From Mucilaginibacter frigoritolerans (GTDB taxonomy: Bacteria > Bacteroidota > Bacteroidia > Sphingobacteriales > Sphingobacteriaceae): a stretch of 64,000 nt of DNA. The stretch is from positions 124,001 to 188,000 of the forward strand of contig NZ_VLLI01000002.1 in assembly GCF_007830615.1 (NCBI RefSeq), read 5' to 3'. Under the pieces are notes generated by a model. It searched no databases, had not been told where the DNA came from, and saw only the letters and a list, made by a program, of their open reading frames with translations. Below, one piece after another: positions 18,338 to 27,502 of the stretch (positions are counted from its first letter, which is position 1; every line of letters starts with the position of its first letter). The position numbers were made by a program, and so were the translations under genes.

Positions 18338-19621
18338 ATGCCAAAAGAATTATATAAAATACACCAAATTGATGCCCGGGAAATTAATAAGCTTATTAAA
18401 AAACCAGTCGTTTCGGTTACAATTACATCACCCCCGTATTTTGATTTGAAAGACTACGGCTATGCCGAACAGATTGGGTTTGGCCAAAGTTATGATGCCT
18501 ATCTAAACGATTTAGTCAAAGTTTTCACCAATGTTTTTAATTGCACTTTAGATACGGGAACACTTTGGGTAATCATAGACATGTTTCGAAAAGAGGGTGA
18601 GACAGTCCCATTGCCATTTGATTTCGCAAACAAGATCAAAGCCATTGGGTGGAAACTTCAGGAAGTTATTATTTGGGGAAAAGATAAAACTGTCCCCTGG
18701 GCTCATAAGGGGCAAATGAGAAACTCTTTTGAATATGTTTTGATGTTTTCGAAATCGGAAAACTACACATTTCATATTGATACTGTTCGCGACTATGAAG
18801 CATTAAAGAAATGGTGGGTGAAATACCCTGAACGATACAATCCCCGGGGGAAAACACCAGAAGCTATTTGGCATTTTGATATCCCGGTGCAAGGATCTTG
18901 GGGTAAGGGTTATATCCGGCATTTTTGCCCACTACCGGAAGAAATGATAGCGCAAATTTTGAAGTTGACAACTGTTGAGGGGGATGTAGTACTGGATCCA
19001 TTTTCGGGAAGTGGGGCTGTACTTTCAAAAGCCGCTAATATGAAACGGCGGTATATCGGTAGCGAACTTAATCCGGAGTACATTCAAATGTTTGAAAATT
19101 ATCTCCTGCAAACAGGTGAGGAAAAGCGTTTAGAATATGAACAGGGCGAACGGACTCTTTTACACCAAAACGTTTTTGAAGAGCTAATTTTAAAATTACG
19201 AGCGTTAAAATACGCACGAACTTTTTTTCAAAAGCTTAAAGATGCGAAGTTGGATGAAATCGCTTTGGTTTTTGTTGAAATGACCGATCAAGCCCCACAA
19301 AAAACGCATTTATTAATTGTGGTTAAATATCTGATCTTAGTACGGGATCAAAGTAAACTTCAGGAAATCGAACTTGCCACGCAGAAAATTATTGGCAAGG
19401 CACCACTTTCGAAATTTGGTATAGAACCTCTATTTCAATATGCAGGCAACTTCAATGATTTTTCGGTAATGTTACCGGAAGGTCAATTGTACGCATACAC
19501 CAATAAAGCTACCCATTGTTATAAAAAAATTCTAAGTATTAGGGAGATCGGTGCCCTATCAAAAAATGAAGTTATTTTAAGTGAAATAATGGTAGATTTA
19601 AACGAGCAGGATTATGAATAA
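18338..19621 (+). CDS. DNA methyltransferase, beta class, TSPPY type
   Basis: 427 aa. Motif IV TSPPYFDL is at residues 30-37, and the S-adenosylmethionine-binding motif I, LDPFSGSGAVL, is at 219-229, followed by GSELNPEY. Catalytic motif before binding motif is the beta-class order, and TSPPY is frequent in N4-cytosine enzymes, so N4-methylcytosine is the better guess over N6-methyladenine. Residues after about 270 form an extra C-terminal domain of 150 residues that I do not recognise. It starts a four-gene run with spacings of 10, 9 and 44 nt. As part of a restriction-type block it would mark the host DNA. Confidence 0.9.
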   Translation: MPKELYKIHQIDAREINKLIKKPVVSVTITSPPYFDLKDYGYAEQIGFGQSYDAYLNDLVKVFTNVFNCTLDTGTLWVIIDMFRKEGETVPLPFDFANKIKAIGWKLQEVIIWGKDKTVPWAHKGQMRNSFEYVLMFSKSENYTFHIDTVRDYEALKKWWVKYPERYNPRGKTPEAIWHFDIPVQGSWGKGYIRHFCPLPEEMIAQILKLTTVEGDVVLDPFSGSGAVLSKAANMKRRYIGSELNPEYIQMFENYLLQTGEEKRLEYEQGERTLLHQNVFEELILKLRALKYARTFFQKLKDAKLDEIALVFVEMTDQAPQKTHLLIVVKYLILVRDQSKLQEIELATQKIIGKAPLSKFGIEPLFQYAGNFNDFSVMLPEGQLYAYTNKATHCYKKILSIREIGALSKNEVILSEIMVDLNEQDYE

Positions 19622-19631
19622 TCAATATTAA

Positions 19632-21413
19632 ATGGCGCAAACACCTAAACCTAAAGCCAAAGTAAAAGGCGGTACCAAAAAGGTTAAAGTTGTTCTTACT
19701 GAACAGCAGAAAGAACAAAGACTTCAGGAAAAGGAAATTCGGAATCTCATGTCTAACATTGGGTTCAAAAGAGCTCCTAGAATCGATGGTACTCAATTTG
19801 TTTATGAAGGAAGAACGTCTGAAATGGATGATATTTTTTATTATGAAAATATCGTTCTCCTTACAGAATACACAATTAAGAAAAGCGTTTCCTCACATTT
19901 AATTAATAAAAAAGTCATCTATGACAAAATCAAAGATGACGCAGGAGAGTTTATCAAATTCTTGCTGACTGAAGAAAAGTTTAAGCCCTTTGCAGACGCT
20001 TTTAACACGGATGTCTTATCAAAATATTCCATCAAACAACTTCAAATCCGAGTTCTTTATGCTTCTAAATATCAGATTCCATCAGAACATAAGTTGTTAG
20101 TTAACAATATTAAATATTTCGATTACCCAATTGTTAAGTATTTTGAAGGAATCGCTAAGGTGATCAAAAAAACAACCAAGCATGAGTTTTTTGATTTTTT
20201 AGAGATTAGCTTTACCAAAGTCGGCAATAATATTAAAGGCACATCTGTCGGATCGGCTGAGGATTTTTCTGGGCATATTTTACCGGAAGAGCATTCTTCA
20301 TTTAAAGATGGATACAAGATTGTCTCTTTTTATATTGATGCAGAATCTTTATTAAAAAGATCTTTCGTACTTCGAAAAGAAGGATGGAGAAATACGGATA
20401 ATGTAGGTCTTTACCAGCGGATGTTTGTTGCAAAGAAAATGCGAAGCCTCCGAAAGTATTTACATGATGAAAAACGTGTTTTCATTAATAACATAATCGT
20501 AACTATCCCAATAGATAAGATTCAATTATTTGACGATAATGAACTGGAATTAATCATTGATGATAACGGAATTATAAAAAACTCTGAAGAAACTAAAGTT
20601 CAGCCCACCGTAATTAAAATAGACAATGTTAGCAGCATTATCGGAATAATAGATGGGCAACATCGTGCATACTCGTACTACGAAGGAGACGATATATATG
20701 AGCCCTCCATCGCCAAACTACGAGGAATTCAAAATCTATTAGTCACTGGCATACTGTATCCCAAAAATGAAATTGAAGACAAAAGATTGAAATTCGAGGC
20801 AAAGCTATTTTTGGAAATTAATGCTACTCAATCAGGTGCTGCTTCGGGCTTAAAACAAGAAATCGAATATTATTTGGTGCCATTTTCCACAACTTCAATA
20901 GCTAAATATGTAATCAATCAACTCAATTTAGGTGGTCCATTGGGAACGATGTTTGAACAATATTCCTATGAAAAAGACAAAATTAAAACAGCATCAATTA
21001 TAAGTTTCGGATTAAGGCCTCTTTTAAAACTTGATGGTAATGATAGCATTTTTAAAATTTGGTCAAATCCTAAAAAAGATCAACTGAGTAAAAAAGTTGA
21101 AGATTTTGCTCTTCTTCAGGAATATAAACAATTTAGTGTTAACGAAATTAGAAATATTCTTATTGGCTTTAAAGACAATATTTCTAAGGAGAAATGGATA
21201 ATGAATAGAACTGAACCTGAAGCTATGCTAAATGTAACAACGATTAATGGAATGATCAATTGTTTAAGAATTCTTATTGAAAATAACAAAACCGGAGATG
21301 TTACATATTATAAATCCCAATTGGCTAATGTAGACAGCTTTAACTTTAAAACATACAAATCGAGCCAATACCGACAAATGGGGCAAGATTTATATAACAA
21401 ATACTTCATATAA
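19632..21413 (+). CDS. DGQHR-domain protein (DndB/ParB-like fold)
   Basis: 593 aa. The IIDGQHRAYSYYEG motif at residues 339-352 defines DGQHR proteins, related to DndB and to the ParB/sulfiredoxin fold. Around it are a strand-rich region with an acidic run (LFDDNELELIIDDNG) and a later FLEINATQSG segment typical of these proteins. The N-terminal 60 residues are Lys-rich. In the Dnd system the DndB protein controls DNA phosphorothioation, but no dndA, C, D or E is seen here, so that role cannot be carried over. It follows the methyltransferase by 10 nt. The sequence is visibly AT-richer than block A. Confidence 0.82.
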   Translation: MAQTPKPKAKVKGGTKKVKVVLTEQQKEQRLQEKEIRNLMSNIGFKRAPRIDGTQFVYEGRTSEMDDIFYYENIVLLTEYTIKKSVSSHLINKKVIYDKIKDDAGEFIKFLLTEEKFKPFADAFNTDVLSKYSIKQLQIRVLYASKYQIPSEHKLLVNNIKYFDYPIVKYFEGIAKVIKKTTKHEFFDFLEISFTKVGNNIKGTSVGSAEDFSGHILPEEHSSFKDGYKIVSFYIDAESLLKRSFVLRKEGWRNTDNVGLYQRMFVAKKMRSLRKYLHDEKRVFINNIIVTIPIDKIQLFDDNELELIIDDNGIIKNSEETKVQPTVIKIDNVSSIIGIIDGQHRAYSYYEGDDIYEPSIAKLRGIQNLLVTGILYPKNEIEDKRLKFEAKLFLEINATQSGAASGLKQEIEYYLVPFSTTSIAKYVINQLNLGGPLGTMFEQYSYEKDKIKTASIISFGLRPLLKLDGNDSIFKIWSNPKKDQLSKKVEDFALLQEYKQFSVNEIRNILIGFKDNISKEKWIMNRTEPEAMLNVTTINGMINCLRILIENNKTGDVTYYKSQLANVDSFNFKTYKSSQYRQMGQDLYNKYFI

Positions 21414-21422
21414 CGTCTTAAA

Positions 21423-22187
21423 ATGCCTTCTACAGATACTTTAATTTCTAAATCCAGCCGAGAATACCACCCATGGATTAACGTCGATACGCCAATTATC
21501 ATGCAGCCTAAAATAATTTTAGGGAGTTTTCCAATTTGGTCATTGACAAAGCATGAATTTGACATAAATGATCAATCGCATTTCGTATCCAGTCGAATAA
21601 AAAAAACCGGCGAATTCCCTTTCTTTTATGGGAGTACAGTGAACCGTTTCTGGTCATGGTATAAAACCTATCTAGACCGGGATATTGAATTGTTAAATAA
21701 GGATAGCATTTTATCCAGTTTAAAAGCCAATCAAATCGGAATTACGGACGCCATTTTAAGTTGTACCCGCAAAGAAAAGTCAGCACTTGATAAAGACCTT
21801 TCAAAAAGGCTATATAACCACCGGTTTTTTACCTACCCACAGCCAGGTGAAGTGAAAAAGATTCTCTGTACGTCCAAAGGTGTGATGAATGAAATGCTGC
21901 TTCATAACGACTTTTTTCAGCAACATCGCCAGTTGCAGCTAGACGCAGCAGCAGCTTATCAATTTCAGGATCAATTTGTCAAAAACATCATGGGTGATCC
22001 GCAATTGATTACCAAACCAATCTTCACACAGATCGCCGTGGAAAACGGCGGAATAATCCAGTGTTTAGCATTGCCGTCACCGGGCAGTCCTTACAGAAGA
22101 TTAATAGATTTTGGACTAGATAAAGTGGAGGCGCACAAGTATTTGGATAACTATCTTAAAAATGCTTTTGGTTGGTTGCAAACCTAA
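21423..22187 (+). CDS. Uracil-DNA-glycosylase-fold protein
   Basis: 254 aa. The order of motifs fits the UDG superfamily: IILGSFPIWS near 31-40 (motif 1), FFYGSTVNRFWSWY at 67-80 (the aromatic and Asn-containing loop), GITDAI at 106-111, and LPSPGSPY at 217-224 (motif 2-like loop). Proteins of this kind flip and remove damaged or unusual bases, or only recognise them. Placement in a methyltransferase operon suggests a role in reading or removing a modified base in foreign DNA. Catalytic activity is not proven because motif 1 lacks the standard water-activating Asp. Gap to the preceding gene is 9 nt. Confidence 0.72.
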   Translation: MPSTDTLISKSSREYHPWINVDTPIIMQPKIILGSFPIWSLTKHEFDINDQSHFVSSRIKKTGEFPFFYGSTVNRFWSWYKTYLDRDIELLNKDSILSSLKANQIGITDAILSCTRKEKSALDKDLSKRLYNHRFFTYPQPGEVKKILCTSKGVMNEMLLHNDFFQQHRQLQLDAAAAYQFQDQFVKNIMGDPQLITKPIFTQIAVENGGIIQCLALPSPGSPYRRLIDFGLDKVEAHKYLDNYLKNAFGWLQT

Positions 22188-22231
22188 CCAAACATAAAAT
22201 AACGACATTCACTAATAATATAATTCTATCC

Positions 22232-24463
22232 ATGGCGGACTATGATTTTTCTACGCTGAATAGCACTGATTTTGAAGAATTGGTTTGCGATTTATTGAAT
22301 GCAGAAAATCAAAAATTAAATAATGGCATTGTTTATAAAACCTATCCGGAAGGGCGGGATCGAGGGATAGACTTTCGATATTCAAAAAGAAACAGACCTA
22401 ATTACATAATCGGACAAGTAAAGCATTATCGCAAGTCCGATGCTGCAAAACTTATTCGCGACCTAAAAAAATCAGAAAAAGACAAAGTAGTTAAACTTGC
22501 ACCCAAAAGATATATCTTTCTTACTTCCTTAGAGTTGACACTCGGCGAAATCGATAAAATATATGATATATTTTCGCCCTATATCCAATCGCTGAGTGAC
22601 ATTCACGATAGAAAGTCGCTTAATAGAATGTTGCTGGACAATTCTCACATAGTTGACCGACACTTCAAACTTTGGTATTCAAATACCGATGTTTTGAAGA
22701 GGATTTTACATTTCGAACAAATTGGTCGATCGCTTGAATTCACTGAAGATTATTTAAAAAAGAAGCTAAATCTGTATGTAGAAACATCGGATCTTGTAGA
22801 AGCTAGAAAAACATTAATCAAAAATAAGTTTATCATAATCACGGGTGATCCGGGTACAGGTAAAACTACTTTGGCTGAATTGCTTGTTTATGAGTACATA
22901 AAAGATGGTTATTCATTAACCTATATCCATGATGATATCAGAGATATTGAAAAACTTTTAACGCCATCCGATCAAAAACAAATATTTTATTTTGACGATT
23001 TCTTGGGACATAATGCAATAGAGATTGAGAAAGCCAAAGGGGCAGAATCAGCTTTAATCGCAATTTTGAAACGTATTATCCGTCAGGAAAATAAGCTCGT
23101 TGTTTTAACAACAAGAAACTTTATTTTAACTGGCGCGGTTGAACAATCTCAAAAGCTTAAAGATTTCAATATCGGGAAATATACAGCACTTATTAATTTG
23201 TCATCCTATCGGGAAAGTGTAAAAGCACAGATGCTGACTAATCATGCCGAATACGCTGAATTAGATGAAGAGTTGAAAAGAGTCCTCTCTGAGCATAAAA
23301 TCAAGAAATTTATCGTTAGTCATAAAAATTTTTCTCCACGATCATTAGAGTATATAACCATGATTGATAAGGTGGCAGATTTATCTCCGATTCAATTTAA
23401 AAATTTCATCATTGAGAATTTCACAAATCCAGATGAAATATGGCGAATGGCTTATCTACAACAGATCGATGAATTTCAACGTTTAATAATTAATACAATG
23501 TATAGTTTGGGCGACGATGTTGCTGTTGAAGTCCTAGAGAAAGCTTTTGATCACAGGTTGTCTTATGAAGTTAAGCATAACAACTTTGTTAAACCCATGT
23601 TCATATATAGATCAGCATTTAAGAAGCTGTATGGTAGCTTTATAGTGCGTAGTAATTTCGGGGAACAAAGGGAATATTTTAAATTTAATAACCCTTCGTT
23701 AGTGGATTTTTTAAATAATTTTATTCTATCAAATCAGGATGAAATTCAAAGAATTACATTTTCTGCTAAATATGCTATTCAGTTAACAAAAAGGTTTTAT
23801 AAGCTCTATGATGAACCAAAGCAACTGGAAATGCCTTCGATATTAAAAGATCGATTATTAAACCTTGACTTTGAAATTGAGAATTATCAAGACTATGATC
23901 ATTTAATCATCTTCTTCCTATTAATCCGTTATGTAGGGACGAAAGATGCGATGGATAAAGCATGTGACCTCCTGAAAAATATTGAAGATTATGCGGAAGT
24001 ATTCGAAGATAGTTTTATTCTCAGCCAATTTAAATCCTTTATAGGTGAAGTCGATAATCCAAAATTAATAGAGGCACTAAACGATATAGGTATGGAATTG
24101 TTTGAGCCTATGCTTGACGATGAATATGACTTAGAGGAAATCATTAAAACCTGCCAAGTTATCGAACGAAAGTTTTCTATAAAACCAGAACTATTACTCA
24201 GTGGAACGGTGATCAGCACAAGAGGTCGAATTCGCGAAATCTTCTTTAATGACTTAGAGATGGACTTGGACGACTTGAAAAGAGATATCATTTTCGAAAA
24301 TGAATTGGAAGAGGTGCAAGATAAATACCTCAGTTATGCCAAAGCCTTGACTTATTATGGGATATGGATACCAAGCTTCGATAGTTACTTTGATTACCAG
24401 GATTGGATTGAAATAATCTCTACTAACCAATATAGATACGCCCGAGATTCAGATAAAACTTAA
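22232..24463 (+). CDS. Mrr-like nuclease fused to a STAND-type NTPase
   Basis: 743 aa from ATG 22232; a start at 22172 would overlap the glycosylase gene. The N-terminal nuclease domain has GRDRGIDFRY (Asp 47) and GQVKHY (Gln 62, Lys 64), the D-QxK form of the Mrr family. An ATPase follows with Walker A GDPGTGKTT (205-213) and Walker B IFYFDDFLG (251-259), then helical regions similar to novel-STAND (nSTAND3-like) proteins. The last 300 residues are helical repeats of unknown kind and could be a sensor. Nuclease-STAND fusions are a common layout of phage sensors. It is last in the operon and most likely the effector of the block. Confidence 0.85.
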   Translation: MADYDFSTLNSTDFEELVCDLLNAENQKLNNGIVYKTYPEGRDRGIDFRYSKRNRPNYIIGQVKHYRKSDAAKLIRDLKKSEKDKVVKLAPKRYIFLTSLELTLGEIDKIYDIFSPYIQSLSDIHDRKSLNRMLLDNSHIVDRHFKLWYSNTDVLKRILHFEQIGRSLEFTEDYLKKKLNLYVETSDLVEARKTLIKNKFIIITGDPGTGKTTLAELLVYEYIKDGYSLTYIHDDIRDIEKLLTPSDQKQIFYFDDFLGHNAIEIEKAKGAESALIAILKRIIRQENKLVVLTTRNFILTGAVEQSQKLKDFNIGKYTALINLSSYRESVKAQMLTNHAEYAELDEELKRVLSEHKIKKFIVSHKNFSPRSLEYITMIDKVADLSPIQFKNFIIENFTNPDEIWRMAYLQQIDEFQRLIINTMYSLGDDVAVEVLEKAFDHRLSYEVKHNNFVKPMFIYRSAFKKLYGSFIVRSNFGEQREYFKFNNPSLVDFLNNFILSNQDEIQRITFSAKYAIQLTKRFYKLYDEPKQLEMPSILKDRLLNLDFEIENYQDYDHLIIFFLLIRYVGTKDAMDKACDLLKNIEDYAEVFEDSFILSQFKSFIGEVDNPKLIEALNDIGMELFEPMLDDEYDLEEIIKTCQVIERKFSIKPELLLSGTVISTRGRIREIFFNDLEMDLDDLKRDIIFENELEEVQDKYLSYAKALTYYGIWIPSFDSYFDYQDWIEIISTNQYRYARDSDKT

Positions 24464-24857
24464 TGTTTTCTATTATAGCCATTGTTGGGCTCAAAATTGT
24501 GGCCTAAAGTGCTTTTTTGCGGACTAAAGGGATGGATTTTCGCACTTTTGATAGGTGGATTGTTAATTTATTAAACGTCAATTAATCCGCTGCATATATG
24601 TAAAAAGCTGCCTTTGCATTAAAATTTTGGCAAGTTAAAAATGCAGTTTTTGTTAAGATTTTCAAGCAACTCTGCCGCCCATAATCTTCTGTTATTTTTA
24701 ACCGGTTAAAAAATCTTTCGACAGAAAAATTTATTTTAAATAAGCTATAATCTCTTAGTACTATGCTATTCGTGGTATTAACGACGAGCAATAGATAACT
24801 ATTTATTATCATCACTATTAGCGGCAAATTTTCCAACTAATAAATTTAACATTATGA
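24464..24857. other. AT-rich gene-free gap
   Basis: About 390 bases between the end of the nuclease-STAND gene and the convergent gene at 24858. No hairpin with T-run, repeat or plausible reading frame was found. Confidence 0.5.
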
Positions 24858-25541
24858 TTACCAATTATTGACCTGCCCGATCAATTCAGTTGACTTCATA
24901 TCAGGATAATGGATTTCCACATATTCCTTAAAAGCCTTGACCGTATCTTTATTATCCCACTCCATCGCTGTCAGGCATAGCATCGGCCATTTTTTAACTT
25001 CTTTCATAAAACCGTAAACGGGTAGATAAGGAGGAGCGTAGTAAAACGAGTTTTCTATGAGCTTATCATAAAGGGTTTTATTGAGGGCCCTGTTCAAATC
25101 CCTCACTACATCATAGGCGATGGTAGATTTACTGCCTTTCTTTATCGTTTCCGCCAGCGCAGGCAGCCCTTCGTCATAAAAGAAAGTGTACAGGTAATCT
25201 ATAAACCCGCTTTCCAGTTCGTCACACAAGTCTTTACTGTAATAGGCGTATTCTTTTTTAAATACGTCAAGTGAGAAATTGTCCGGATGTTTTTGCACAA
25301 TGAATTTAATAACCTCGGTTTCCATGCCGATCACCTGTAGTAAGCCCGGCCCTTCTGCAATACTTGTCCCAGGAATTTTAAGGAAATATCTTTCTTTAGC
25401 AAATAACTCGAAATAATAGCTTTTGAAAAAGATGGTTTTACGCTCATAAGTAACCTGTACATACAGCGGATGGGTCATCAAGCCGTGGAAATCGACCTGT
25501 TTTAACCTGTCATTCAGGTATGTTTTATAACTTATTTTCAC
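24858..25541 (-). CDS. Hypothetical protein beside the mobilization module
   Basis: 227 aa, soluble and helical, rich in Tyr, Phe, Lys and Asp, without a signal peptide or membrane segment. No catalytic motif is visible. The upstream 290 bases (25542-25835) are AT-rich and separate it divergently from the HTH gene at 25836. Location between cargo and mobilization genes suggests it belongs to the backbone of the element, but function is unknown. Confidence 0.65.
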   Translation of the reverse strand: MKISYKTYLNDRLKQVDFHGLMTHPLYVQVTYERKTIFFKSYYFELFAKERYFLKIPGTSIAEGPGLLQVIGMETEVIKFIVQKHPDNFSLDVFKKEYAYYSKDLCDELESGFIDYLYTFFYDEGLPALAETIKKGSKSTIAYDVVRDLNRALNKTLYDKLIENSFYYAPPYLPVYGFMKEVKKWPMLCLTAMEWDNKDTVKAFKEYVEIHYPDMKSTELIGQVNNW

Positions 25542-25835
25542 TTTTTTTAAAAATAATTTTTGATGTGTTTTGATTGCTTTTGGCTTTTTCCTTTTGAAAT
25601 TAGTTACTGATCATGCAATAAATACCATCAAAAATAATCAATTGGAATTAACCACTTTCTCTGAACAGCGATGCAAACATAGTCATTTGTTTTGACATAT
25701 TTTATATTGTCAAAACATTACTTTACATTTGTTTTGTACAAATATCATTGCCGCTTCATCCAATCTATGGAATATCCAAACCATTGCCTGAACAGGCAAC
25801 GGGTAGAAGAATATTTATTATTAAAGCATTAAGGA

Positions 25836-26102
25836 ATGACAGCAATCGAATTAATTACAAAAGAAGATTTAAAGGCCTTTAAGCATGAACTGCTAAATGA
25901 GTTCAAGGCTATCCTTCAGTCGGGAAAGGTGGAACCTAAACAATGGCTAAAAAGTGCGGAGGTCAGGAAGGTATTAAAAATATCGCCTGGTACTTTACAG
26001 AACCTGCGTATTAACGGCAAGCTTAGGTTTAGCAAAATTGGCGGGATGATGTATTACAAAATGGAAGACATCCAGAAATTATTGGAAGGCGGCAGCGAAT
26101 GA
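25836..26102 (+). CDS. Helix-turn-helix protein, excisionase/MerR-like
   Basis: 88 aa. The core KQWLKSAEVRKVLKISPGTLQNLRINGKLRFSKIGG..YYK is an HTH_17-type domain found in small regulators and excisionases of Bacteroidota elements. The first 30 residues form an amphipathic helix. A paralogue at 39109 shares WL(K/R)SxxVRKxLxISxGTLQNLRING. It overlaps the next gene by 4 nt (ATGA). Expected to bind the element's own DNA and control excision or mobilization. Confidence 0.82.
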   Translation: MTAIELITKEDLKAFKHELLNEFKAILQSGKVEPKQWLKSAEVRKVLKISPGTLQNLRINGKLRFSKIGGMMYYKMEDIQKLLEGGSE

Positions 26103-26437
26103 TCAAAATAGCAATCCACCACAAAATTTCAGCCTATGGCAAAACAGTCAGGCGAATGGGCAAAGACCGTCGGCTGATGGCTACCCATATCAGCCTGTTC
26201 ACAGCCTTATTCGTACAGTGGCAACGTAATAATTTTATCAGTCCCTTTCCGGTTACCCGGAAAGAACTGATGGCTTATTCAAGGATAGCATCGGTAGCGA
26301 CCTATCACAAGTGCATCCGGGAATTGGACGAATTTGGTTATATCCGTTATTACCCATCCTATCACCCAACCAAAGGCAGTCTTGTTGACTGGCCGGAGGA
26401 CGCCGACGAAAACAGATCTACTGATCGATTGAGATAG
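26099..26437 (+). CDS. Small winged-helix-like protein of the mobilization region
   Basis: 112 aa. The middle (VTRKELMAYSRIASVATYHKCIRELDEFGYIRYYPSYHPTKGS) reads as a helix-turn-helix followed by a beta wing, as in replication or transcription control proteins. It is basic near the N-terminus. The ATGA overlap with the preceding HTH gene shows translational coupling. Could be a copy or transfer regulator; exact role unknown. Confidence 0.72.
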   Translation: MIKIAIHHKISAYGKTVRRMGKDRRLMATHISLFTALFVQWQRNNFISPFPVTRKELMAYSRIASVATYHKCIRELDEFGYIRYYPSYHPTKGSLVDWPEDADENRSTDRLR

Positions 26438-26463
26438 TGGTACAGCGATCGATTGAGATAGTG
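26423..26463 (+). repeat. Two direct 17-bp repeats at the end of the winged-helix gene
   Basis: GATCGATTGAGATAGTG occurs at 26423-26439 and 26447-26463 (24-bp period), followed by looser copies (GATAGTCAGATAG). The first contains the stop codon of the gene. Possible iteron or protein-binding sites. Confidence 0.6.
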
Positions 26464-26939
26464 ATATGGCGATAGTCAGATAGACCGATAAACAGATACG
26501 ATGAAGTCACACCACGAACAATTAATCCAAAGCGACAATCCCGATACGAATCTTCTAACCAGTTCCCGGCGAAGTGGGAGCTCGTTCGGCAGGAGCCCGT
26601 TACGGAGTAACGGGTTCTTAAAAGCCCCCAGTTATTTCAAACCACATACGCTTATGAACAGCAATTTTTTAGGCGCATTTTTTTATGAAAGTTATGGTAG
26701 ACCGCGCGATAGGTATTCGTCCTTTTTTTGAAGAAAAAAGGAGCAAGCGGAAGTTGGGCAGAGCCCTACTTTGCTTGCCCTACGCTATCGCTACGGGGTT
26801 TTGCGTATCCTCCGGGGATACTTTACCGCGTTTTTACCGGCAAAAAAGAATAATACAGGATACCCGGCGGTATCCTGTATAGAGGTATTTAAAGGCTTAT
26901 AGGTCTATACAGCCTTATGCCAACAAATGAAATTAAGCA
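26464..26939. other. Hairpin-rich spacer upstream of mob genes, possible oriT
   Basis: About 475 bases without a convincing gene. Inverted repeats include CCCGTTAC/GTAACGGG near 26596-26615, a TCCTTTTTT/AAAAAAGGA stem near 26720-26742, and ATACAGGATA/TATCCTGTAT at 26853-26862 and 26871-26880. Placement directly upstream of BtgA/BtgB-type genes is where transfer origins lie in related elements; the nic site itself cannot be assigned. Confidence 0.45.
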
Positions 26940-27491
26940 ATGGAAGATATTAATGTAAGATCAGTAAGATACCCTGTTGTGGTTGACCAGAAATTTGAAA
27001 AGATCGCCCTTAAACTGGGGCGGACAAAGCGGCAGGTCTTTATTCAAATGGTCGATTATTTTTATAAAAGCAAGAAAGATCCAGTGGACCTGAATGATGA
27101 GGTGCTAAAAAACACGCTGTTAAAAAACCACCAGCAATATATTGGTTTTATTAAAACGCAGGAAAATATGCTGCTGGTTCCAATCAAAATATTGATAGAC
27201 AGAATCGGTGAATCGCAGCGGCAAATCATCGAACGCTTTAACACCGAGGTATTACAGCACAATGTAGATGTGCTGAACAATCAACATGCCCAGGCAGGTG
27301 TGTTCAGTGAAATAGGCCGGTTGATGGATGTAATAGCAAAAAGTCAGAAAAGTAAGGAGACCCTGAAAACGCAGTTTATGTCGATACTGGAAAGCTATAT
27401 CAGGTCAAGAGAGGCGTTTACCATGATGACATCGGGAAGGGAAAAAGATGAACTAATTGCTATGGTTAAAGACCAGGTGCGAACATTATAA
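26940..27491 (+). CDS. BtgA/BfmA-family mobilization protein
   Basis: 183 aa. The N-terminus (RSVRYPVVVDQKFEKIALKLGRTKRQVFIQMVDYFYKSKKDP) has a ribbon-helix-helix flavour, then helices with Gln-rich coiled-coil segments (about 90-165). It matches the BtgA-type accessory factor that binds oriT and helps the relaxase. It lies 11 nt upstream of the relaxase gene, as in Bacteroides mobilizable elements. Confidence 0.82.
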   Translation: MEDINVRSVRYPVVVDQKFEKIALKLGRTKRQVFIQMVDYFYKSKKDPVDLNDEVLKNTLLKNHQQYIGFIKTQENMLLVPIKILIDRIGESQRQIIERFNTEVLQHNVDVLNNQHAQAGVFSEIGRLMDVIAKSQKSKETLKTQFMSILESYIRSREAFTMMTSGREKDELIAMVKDQVRTL

Positions 27492-27502
27492 TAGTAAATA
27501 TT

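Noticed and set aside
19632..21413. Dnd phosphorothioation system
   Set aside because: Only a DGQHR protein is present; dndA, C, D and E homologues are not seen.
26501..26882. Two short plus-strand frames upstream of the relaxase genes
   Set aside because: Overlap hairpins, no ribosome-binding site or domain; likely non-coding transfer region.
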